From positions 1-5,898 of the forward strand of contig SLFB01000039.1 of assembly GCA_007124475.1 (NCBI GenBank): a DNA stretch of 5,898 nucleotides, read 5' to 3'. The translations under genes were made by a program, and so were the position numbers. How positions within the stretch are numbered: position 1 is the stretch's first letter; the number at the start of each line of letters is the position of its first letter. This document shows, piece after piece, positions 1 to 4,474 of this stretch. This stretch comes from Vibrio sp. (GTDB lineage: Bacteria; Pseudomonadota; Gammaproteobacteria; Enterobacterales; Vibrionaceae). A model generated the notes under the pieces. It was not told the DNA's origin, searched no databases, and saw only the letters and a program-made list of their open reading frames with translations.

Positions 1-237
1 ACCGATGCCGATGCGGTTTATCTCGACTGGGGAACGCCAACTCAACATGCTTTACGTCAAGCAACCCCGAGTGAACTAGCAGGTTATCAATTTGACGAAG
101 GGTCTATGGGGCCAAAAATTCAAGCATCTTGTGAATTTATTAAGCAAGGTGGCCGTCTGGTGGGTATTGGCGCACTGGAAGACGCATTAGCCATTTTAGA
201 AGGCCAAGCGGGGACGAATATTATTCGTGAACATTAA
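1..237 (+). CDS. arcC: Carbamate kinase, C-terminal part (5' end outside window)
   Basis: The reading frame is open from base 1 and ends at TAA 235-237, giving the last 78 residues of a protein whose start lies upstream. The fragment contains EGSMGPKI followed by a helix and GGRLVGIGALEDALAILEGQAGT, which matches the conserved C-terminal GSMGPK block and the closing segment of carbamate kinases (amino-acid kinase fold). Members of the family transfer phosphate from carbamoyl phosphate to ADP in the cytoplasm; in the arginine deiminase pathway this is the ATP-yielding last step. The next gene, an ornithine carbamoyltransferase 117 bp downstream on the same strand, supplies carbamoyl phosphate, which supports the catabolic reading. 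An arginine deiminase gene (arcA) would be expected upstream but is not visible. A related amino-acid kinase is less likely given the motif and the neighbour. Confidence 0.93.
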   Translation, partial: TDADAVYLDWGTPTQHALRQATPSELAGYQFDEGSMGPKIQASCEFIKQGGRLVGIGALEDALAILEGQAGTNIIREH

Positions 238-252
238 ACATTAGGTTTCAGG

Positions 253-286
253 CTAGATGACAACCTCTCATCCGTCTAGGTTGTCA
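253..286 (+). other. Intercistronic hairpin between arcC and argF
   Basis: A perfect 9-bp inverted repeat, TGACAACCT (258-266) and AGGTTGTCA (278-286), encloses an 11-nt loop. A second, weaker pairing is possible: CTAGA (253-257) with TCTAG (275-279), extended by TGA/TCA. It uses some of the same bases, so the two folds exclude each other. No T-run follows (the next bases are CCACGTCAATC), so it does not look like a standard intrinsic terminator. A role in RNA processing or 3'-end stabilisation, adjusting arcC against argF levels, is inferred. Confidence 0.5.
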
Positions 287-342
287 CCACGTCAATCAGC
301 AAAATACTCAGCGCTGGCGCAAATCATGCAAGCGCTCATCAC

Positions 343-347
343 GAGGA
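343..347 (+). promoter_or_regulatory. Ribosome binding site of argF
   Basis: GAGGA lies 7 nt before ATG 355. It is a good Shine-Dalgarno match at normal spacing and fixes the argF start. Confidence 0.75.
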
Positions 348-354
348 TAACATC

Positions 355-1365
355 ATGGCTTTTAATTTACGTAACCGTAACTTCCTAAAACTACTCGATT
401 TCACCCCAAGAGAGATCCAACATTTATTAGATTTATCGATTGAACTGAAAAAAGCCAAATACAATGGTTATGAACAGCCTCGCCTAAAAGGTAAAAATAT
501 TGCCTTAATATTCGAAAAAACTTCCACTCGTACTCGCTGCGCGTTTGAAGTGGCGGCTTTTGATCAAGGGGCTCAAGTTTCTTACCTTGGTCCTTCTGGC
601 TCGCAAATCGGCCACAAAGAGTCAATGAAAGATACCGCTCGAGTACTAGGACGCATGTACGATGGTATTGAGTACCGCGGTTTTGGCCAAGAGATTGTCG
701 AAGAACTCGGACAGTACGCTGGTGTGCCAGTATGGAATGGGCTGACCGATGAGTTCCACCCAACACAAATTCTTGCTGACTTTATGACTATGCTCGAACA
801 TGGTCGTGGTAAAGCACTGCATGAAATCAAGTTTGCTTATTTAGGTGATGCACGTAACAACATGGGCAATTCGTTAATGGTTGGCGCGGCAAAAATGGGC
901 ATGGATATTCGCCTCGTTGCGCCAAAAGCATTTTGGCCAACAGAGTCATTGGTTGCCACCTGCCGTGCGATTGCGCAAGAAACAGGAGCAAAAATCACCC
1001 TAACTGAAGATGTACAAGAGGGCGTCATGGGTTGTGACTTCCTTTACACTGATGTGTGGGTCTCCATGGGTGAAGCTAAAGAAGCATGGGCTGAGCGCAT
1101 CCAATTAATGCTGCCGTATCAAGTGAATATGGATGTGATTAAAGCCACGGGCAATCCACATGTCAAATTCATGCACTGTTTACCAGCCTTCCATGGTGAA
1201 GATACCACCGTCGGTAAAGAATTAGCCCAAGCGTACCCAGAGCTGAAACAAGGGGTGGAAGTTACCGATGACGTTATCGAATCTGAACATTCGATTGTTT
1301 TTGATGAAGCAGAGAACCGTATGCATACCATCAAAGCGGTTATGGTAGCCACTCTCGGCGACTGA
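355..1365 (+). CDS. argF: Ornithine carbamoyltransferase, probably catabolic (ArcB-like)
   Basis: This 336-residue cytoplasmic enzyme interconverts ornithine + carbamoyl phosphate and citrulline + phosphate. Family motifs are intact: STRTR (57-61, carbamoyl-phosphate binding), HPTQ (135-138), the DVWVSMG ornithine-binding loop (233-239) and HCLP (274-277, catalytic Cys275). The length matches bacterial OTCs, and ATG 355 has a clear ribosome binding site. It follows carbamate kinase, which points to the degradative direction in the arginine deiminase pathway. Two details agree with a catabolic enzyme. Residue 106 is Glu (DGIEYRG), as I remember for Pseudomonas ArcB, where this residue is linked to cooperativity; anabolic E. 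coli and V. cholerae enzymes have Gln. The stretch near residue 294 (YPELKQGVEVTDD) also resembles ArcB. Identity as OTC is certain; catabolic rather than biosynthetic use (arcB versus argF) is inference. Confidence 0.97.
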   Translation: MAFNLRNRNFLKLLDFTPREIQHLLDLSIELKKAKYNGYEQPRLKGKNIALIFEKTSTRTRCAFEVAAFDQGAQVSYLGPSGSQIGHKESMKDTARVLGRMYDGIEYRGFGQEIVEELGQYAGVPVWNGLTDEFHPTQILADFMTMLEHGRGKALHEIKFAYLGDARNNMGNSLMVGAAKMGMDIRLVAPKAFWPTESLVATCRAIAQETGAKITLTEDVQEGVMGCDFLYTDVWVSMGEAKEAWAERIQLMLPYQVNMDVIKATGNPHVKFMHCLPAFHGEDTTVGKELAQAYPELKQGVEVTDDVIESEHSIVFDEAENRMHTIKAVMVATLGD

Positions 1366-1393
1366 TCAACCGCCCTTTTTCTTCCTCTCACTG

Positions 1394-1426
1394 CATCACG
1401 GGCCATCACTGGCTCGTGATGTTATT
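1394..1426 (+). terminator. Probable intrinsic terminator after argF
   Basis: Bases 1394-1404 pair with 1411-1421 to give an 11-bp stem with one G-U pair and a 6-nt loop. The stem begins CATCACG and closes CGTGATG. It starts about 28 nt after the argF stop and is followed by TTATTA, a modest T-rich tail. The strong stem supports termination; the interrupted T-run lowers confidence. It would end the arc transcript before the ERIC-type element and the regulator gene. Confidence 0.65.
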
Positions 1427-1462
1427 ACTCGATTACCCTGTTAAACAACCAACTAAACATCA

Positions 1463-1591
1463 TATACCCAAACAACTTGGAGTTGCAGGTAGGCGGCAAG
1501 TGAGTGAGTCCCCATGAGCATAGATAAACTATGTGATTGTGGTGAACGAACGTCGCCAACACCTCCTGCAGCTTCAAGTAGGAAGGGTATA
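1463..1591. repeat. ERIC/IRU-type intergenic palindromic element (129 bp)
   Basis: The element is bounded by TATACCC (1463-1469) and GGGTATA (1585-1591). Its arms are long imperfect inverted repeats: all 15 positions of 1475-1489 can pair with 1565-1579 if two G-U pairs are allowed. A central inverted repeat, CATAG/CTATG (1519-1523, 1529-1533), forms the tip. The core, with GTGAGTCCCCATGAGC, GTGATTGTGGTGAACG and CCTGCAGCTTCAAGTA, reads like the ERIC consensus known from enterobacteria and Vibrio, and the length is close to the usual 126-127 bp. It has no coding capacity. It lies wholly between the argF terminator and the repressor promoter region, so it appears to have inserted in a neutral spacer. 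RNA copies would fold into a long hairpin on either strand. Confidence 0.9.
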
Positions 1592-1640
1592 ATTCAGTTT
1601 TTTATTTGGTGATCTTACGCAATAAGCGGCAAATAAATAA

Positions 1641-1667
1641 ATGATATGCTCTGATTTAGTATGATAT
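1641..1667 (+). promoter_or_regulatory. Candidate promoter/operator of the ArgR-family gene
   Basis: TATGAT (1660-1665) matches five of six bases of a sigma-70 -10 box and lies about 30 nt before the GTG start. No good -35 is seen at the right distance. The 7-bp word ATGATAT occurs twice, at 1641-1647 and 1661-1667, with a period of 20 bp (about two helical turns), and the second copy overlaps the -10. Paired operators overlapping the promoter are usual for autoregulated ArgR genes, but no canonical ARG box is visible here, so an operator role is a guess. Confidence 0.3.
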
Positions 1668-1695
1668 CCGTTAATCGTTGAACGAGGGCACGACT

Positions 1696-2175
1696 GTGAA
1701 CCAAGCTATGGCGACTATTGATAATGATGAACGTTCATTAACAGCAGCCTGCAAGAGACTGCTACAACAACAGAGTTTCGCTAATCAACATGAGCTACGC
1801 GAGCGCTTAGTCGAACTGGGATTTGAAGGTGTCAGCCAATCCACTGTATCACGTTTACTCTCTCAACTTGGTGTGGTTAAAGTCCGTAATGCATGTGGTA
1901 AAAAAGTCTATTGCATCACGGTAGAAACCGCACCAGTCCATGTTGAATCCTCTATTGCATCCCAAATTGAATTTATTACTCATAACCAATCTGTGGTGGT
2001 GGTCAAGACTCATCCAGGCAGCGCTCAGTTAGTAGCTCGTTTGGTTGATATAGACCCACACAGTGAAATTATCGGTACCGTTGGCGGCAATGATACTGTG
2101 CTCGTGATCCCACGCGATGCCAATCATATTCAGGCTTGTGAACAAATTGTCAAAAATCGCTTGGGGGTGACTTAA
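1696..2175 (+). CDS. argR: ArgR-family arginine-responsive repressor, probable pathway-specific paralogue
   Basis: This is a 159-residue cytoplasmic regulator. The N-terminal winged helix-turn-helix (about 12-75) contains SQSTVSRLL (47-55), the counterpart of QSKVSRML in E. coli ArgR, with the DNA-contacting Ser-Arg pair at 52-53. The C-terminal hexamerisation/ligand domain (about 90-159) contains HPGSAQLVARLVD (106-118) and GTVGGNDTVLVI (127-138). I chose GTG 1696 because GAGGG (1684-1688) lies 7 nt upstream; a TTG at 1678 in the same frame lacks this, and ATG 1708 has no ribosome binding site. The sequence is clearly divergent from the Vibrio/E. coli housekeeping ArgR, so a second copy controlling the adjacent arginine deiminase genes is likely. 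The position of E. coli Asp128 is Asn132 here; the following Asp (Asp133) is kept. Family membership is certain; target genes and effector are inferred. Confidence 0.93.
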   Translation: MNQAMATIDNDERSLTAACKRLLQQQSFANQHELRERLVELGFEGVSQSTVSRLLSQLGVVKVRNACGKKVYCITVETAPVHVESSIASQIEFITHNQSVVVVKTHPGSAQLVARLVDIDPHSEIIGTVGGNDTVLVIPRDANHIQACEQIVKNRLGVT

Positions 2176-2213
2176 GCCCTCCCTCAACACTGTATCTTCG
2201 AGCGGGTTGTCTA

Positions 2214-2219
2214 TATAGT
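2214..2219 (+). promoter_or_regulatory. Candidate -10 element upstream of dsbD
   Basis: TATAGT matches five of six bases of the -10 consensus and lies 34 nt before the dsbD ATG, but no convincing -35 is found 16-18 nt upstream. dsbD could equally be read through from the repressor gene, 77 bp upstream. Confidence 0.25.
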
Positions 2220-2236
2220 AACACCCATGGTGTTTT
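2220..2236 (+). terminator. Short hairpin with T-tail between argR and dsbD
   Basis: AACACC (2220-2225) and GGTGTT (2229-2234) form a 6-bp stem with a 3-nt loop, and the run TTTT (2233-2236) overlaps the end of the stem. The stem is short and ends only 18 nt before the dsbD ATG, so it may be a weak terminator, a translation-affecting structure, or chance. Confidence 0.25.
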
Positions 2237-2252
2237 CGATGATGTAGTGATA

Positions 2253-4058
2253 ATGCGTTTATTTGTTTCTTTGCTATTGCTGATCAGTACGGCAATCAGT
2301 ACGCCAGCATTGGCTTCGTTTGCGGTAAATTCTTCATTTGATTTAAATGGCTCATCCCGCTTTGCTCCGGTAGAACAAGCGTTCCCGTTGTCTTTTTTCC
2401 AACAAGGGCAGCAAGTGTATTTAGATTGGCAGGTGAAACCTGGCTATTATCTCTACCAAACCAGTTTGAAGATTGAGACCGAAAATGCCCAGTTAGCTGA
2501 CTATTCGTTACCCGAGGGTAAAGCCTATCACGATGAGTTTTTTGGTGATGTCTTCATTTATGACGCGCCACTGTCACTGCAACTACTGCTTCATCAAGCC
2601 CAGCCTGACGCCCGATTAATCGTCCAATATCAAGGATGTGCCGTTGAAGGATTTTGCTATCCGCCGATGACAAAGAGCTTCGACCTTGAAGCAATTAACG
2701 CTCAAATGGTCAATGACCTATCAGCAGATTCAGTAGCAACACCTCAAGTAAACTCGACCGCTGAGGTGAGTACAAAGCCAAAGCAAAGTAATGATCCTGT
2801 GTCACAACAAGATTCCTTAGCCAATCGCCTCGCCAATAACGCTTGGACGCCGCTACTATTTTTCTTGCTCGGTATTGGCTTGGCCTTTACGCCATGCGTA
2901 CTGCCCATGTACCCCATTTTGACCAGTATCGTACTTGGTGGTGGCGTCATTTCGCAACGTCGCGCGCTGCTATTAAGTTTGGTTTATGTGCAAGGGATGG
3001 CGCTAACTTATACCTTACTAGGCTTAGTGGTGGCTTCTGCGGGTTTGCAATTTCAAGCCGCGTTACAACATCCTTATGTGTTGATCACCTTAAGTGTGCT
3101 ATTCGTTGCCTTGGCCTTATCGATGTTCGGCTTGTACAGTTTACAACTGCCAAGTAGTGTACAAACTTGGTTAAGTGGCTTAAGCCAACGTCAACAAGGC
3201 GGGCGTCTTGGTGGAGTATTTATGATGGGAGCAATTTCAGGTTTAGTCTGCTCTCCTTGTACCACCGCGCCACTGTCCGGTGCTTTACTCTATGTAGCAC
3301 AAAGTGGCGATTTAGTCACCGGCGGCGTAGCACTCTACGCATTAGCATTAGGCATGGGCATCCCCTTAATTGCTGTTGCTGTATTCGGTAATCAATTACT
3401 GCCCAAAGCTGGCGACTGGATGAATCGCATTAAGGTGTTATTTGGTTTTGTACTTCTTGCAGCGCCAATTTTCCTACTCGAGCGAATTTTACCCAGCTTA
3501 TGGAGCACAGCGTTATGGTCAGCGTTAGGATTAAGCGCATTCGCTTGGTTATACCATGCGAAAAATAGCTTACCTTTTGCGGGCTGGAAACAAAGCCTAG
3601 TCGGGATTATCGCCGTTCTCGGTTTATTGTTCTCGGCGCAACCACTGCTCAATTATTGGTTCAATCCTAACCATCACAGTGCCCAGCAAGCGACCATTCA
3701 ATTTCAAGCGATTAAAACCGTCGATCAACTAGAACAGGCATTACACCAAGCGAAAAGTGCTGGAAAGCCGGTGATGCTCGATTTTTACGCAGATTGGTGT
3801 GTGGCATGTAAAGAATTTGAGCGTTATACCTTCCATCAGCCCGCCGTTGAGCAAAAGCTGACAGACTTTGTATTATTGCAGGTGGATGTTACCCGTAGTG
3901 AGCCACAAGATTTTGAACTGCTCCAGCATTTACAAGTGCTTGGTTTGCCAACGATTGACTTTTGGGATCCACAAGGCAATCACCTACCACAAGCACGAAT
4001 CACTGGCTTTATGGCTGAACACCCATTTCTAGCCCATTTAGACAGCTTCCGCCTATAA
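2253..4058 (+). CDS. dsbD: Thiol:disulfide interchange protein DsbD
   Basis: This inner-membrane protein moves electrons from cytoplasmic thioredoxin to periplasmic acceptors such as DsbC and the cytochrome c maturation pathway. The 601 residues give the full three-part layout. A signal peptide ends in ALA at about 21. The periplasmic alpha domain (about 22-148) has Cys129 and Cys135 in QGCAVEGFCYPP. After a polar Ser/Gln-rich linker (about 149-192) comes the multi-spanning beta domain (about 198-470), with Cys215 in FTPCVLPMYP and Cys333 in GLVCSPCTTAPLS. The thioredoxin-like gamma domain (about 483-601) has WCVAC (Cys516, Cys519) and cis-Pro566. All six redox cysteines are present. It is slightly longer than E. 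coli DsbD (565), mainly through the linker. ATG 2253 is preferred; an in-frame GTG at 2247 would add two residues, and neither has a strong ribosome binding site. It lies 77 bp after the repressor gene, with no functional link evident. Confidence 0.97.
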   Translation: MRLFVSLLLLISTAISTPALASFAVNSSFDLNGSSRFAPVEQAFPLSFFQQGQQVYLDWQVKPGYYLYQTSLKIETENAQLADYSLPEGKAYHDEFFGDVFIYDAPLSLQLLLHQAQPDARLIVQYQGCAVEGFCYPPMTKSFDLEAINAQMVNDLSADSVATPQVNSTAEVSTKPKQSNDPVSQQDSLANRLANNAWTPLLFFLLGIGLAFTPCVLPMYPILTSIVLGGGVISQRRALLLSLVYVQGMALTYTLLGLVVASAGLQFQAALQHPYVLITLSVLFVALALSMFGLYSLQLPSSVQTWLSGLSQRQQGGRLGGVFMMGAISGLVCSPCTTAPLSGALLYVAQSGDLVTGGVALYALALGMGIPLIAVAVFGNQLLPKAGDWMNRIKVLFGFVLLAAPIFLLERILPSLWSTALWSALGLSAFAWLYHAKNSLPFAGWKQSLVGIIAVLGLLFSAQPLLNYWFNPNHHSAQQATIQFQAIKTVDQLEQALHQAKSAGKPVMLDFYADWCVACKEFERYTFHQPAVEQKLTDFVLLQVDVTRSEPQDFELLQHLQVLGLPTIDFWDPQGNHLPQARITGFMAEHPFLAHLDSFRL

Positions 4059-4063
4059 GGCCT

Positions 4064-4104
4064 GCGGCAGATACATCAATATCATCTTATCTGCCGCCTT
4101 TATT
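4064..4104 (+). terminator. Intrinsic terminator after dsbD
   Basis: GCGGCAGATA (4064-4073) and TATCTGCCGC (4088-4097) form a perfect 10-bp GC-rich stem with a 14-nt loop, followed by the T-rich CTTTATT. It starts six bases after the dsbD stop and separates dsbD from the pullulanase unit. Confidence 0.85.
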
Positions 4105-4234
4105 CTCTTCGTAAAATATCTCACGCTTTTTTGTGATGCCCCATACTATTGGTGACTATCCAAAACATTTCGTGAGTTGTCCAAACTCATTCTCATTAGG
4201 ACAAAACCTGATAAATCAGCAGACTACGCCCCCA

Positions 4235-4257
4235 TCTCATCCCCCGCACTCCTCCTG
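4235..4257 (-). promoter_or_regulatory. MalT-box-like pair upstream of pulA
   Basis: On the minus strand, 4235-4244 reads GGGGATGAGA, nine of ten bases of the MalT box GGGGA(T/G)GAGG. The neighbouring 4248-4257 reads CAGGAGGAGT, seven of ten. A third partial match, GATGATGAGG (eight of ten), lies on the minus strand at 4437-4446, near the start codon. MalT activates maltodextrin and pullulanase genes in enterics, so the context fits. The first pair is about 220 bp from the gene start, and CT-rich sequence can match by chance. Confidence 0.35.
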
Positions 4258-4462
4258 CAAACCGTGCCAGCCTTTACGCTTCTTCAACCTACCAAACGTG
4301 ATAATGGTTCGTAGATGATGATGTTTTTCGAACTGAAAAAACTTTGCGAACATAGCTCACATTCTGTATAGCCTCTTTGTCCCTAGCATATCAAGCGAAC
4401 TCATAACCTCACCGAGATGATGAAGCCACACTGCAACCTCATCATCAACAAAATTAAGATAA

Positions 4463-4466
4463 GGGA
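4463..4466 (+). promoter_or_regulatory. Ribosome binding site of pulA
   Basis: GGGA, within TAAGGGA, lies 8 nt before GTG 4475. It supports this non-ATG start, which places a complete lipoprotein signal at the N-terminus. Confidence 0.65.
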
Positions 4467-4474
4467 CTAAACTC

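Larger units (their letters stand above)
4105..4474. other. Noncoding upstream region of the pullulanase gene
   Basis: About 370 bp hold no convincing gene. A 61-codon frame at 4133-4318 lacks a ribosome binding site and any recognisable sequence, and is dismissed. Visible items are a 6-bp inverted repeat TTGTCC/GGACAA (4177-4182, 4199-4204), a C-rich tract with MalT-box-like words (4235-4257), and a possible weak promoter TTGCGA (4344-4349), 17 nt, TATAGC (4367-4372). The length of the gap suits a regulated promoter with several upstream activator sites, as pullulanase genes usually have, but this is inferred. Confidence 0.5.

Noticed and set aside
132..143. ARG-box-like sequence TGAATTTATTAA inside arcC
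   Set aside because: It matches only the left half of the palindrome, has no partner box at the usual spacing, and encodes conserved carbamate kinase residues.
401..1409. Several minus-strand open frames across argF
   Set aside because: They are antisense shadows of the conserved OTC gene, with no recognisable motifs or ribosome binding sites.
1678..1695. Earlier TTG start for the ArgR-family gene at 1678
   Set aside because: GTG 1696 has a well-spaced GAGGG upstream, which itself lies inside the longer frame; the extra six residues are not expected for the family.
4177..4204. Inverted repeat TTGTCC/GGACAA with a 16-nt spacer
   Set aside because: Six base pairs with a long loop in AT-rich intergenic DNA is readily expected by chance.
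4133..4318. 61-codon frame in the gap before pulA
   Set aside because: No ribosome binding site, Pro/His/Ser-rich low-information translation, and it overlaps a likely regulatory region.
4345..4361. CRP-like site TGCGA...TCACA upstream of pulA
   Set aside because: The half-sites are 7 nt apart instead of 6 and one is imperfect; too weak to annotate.
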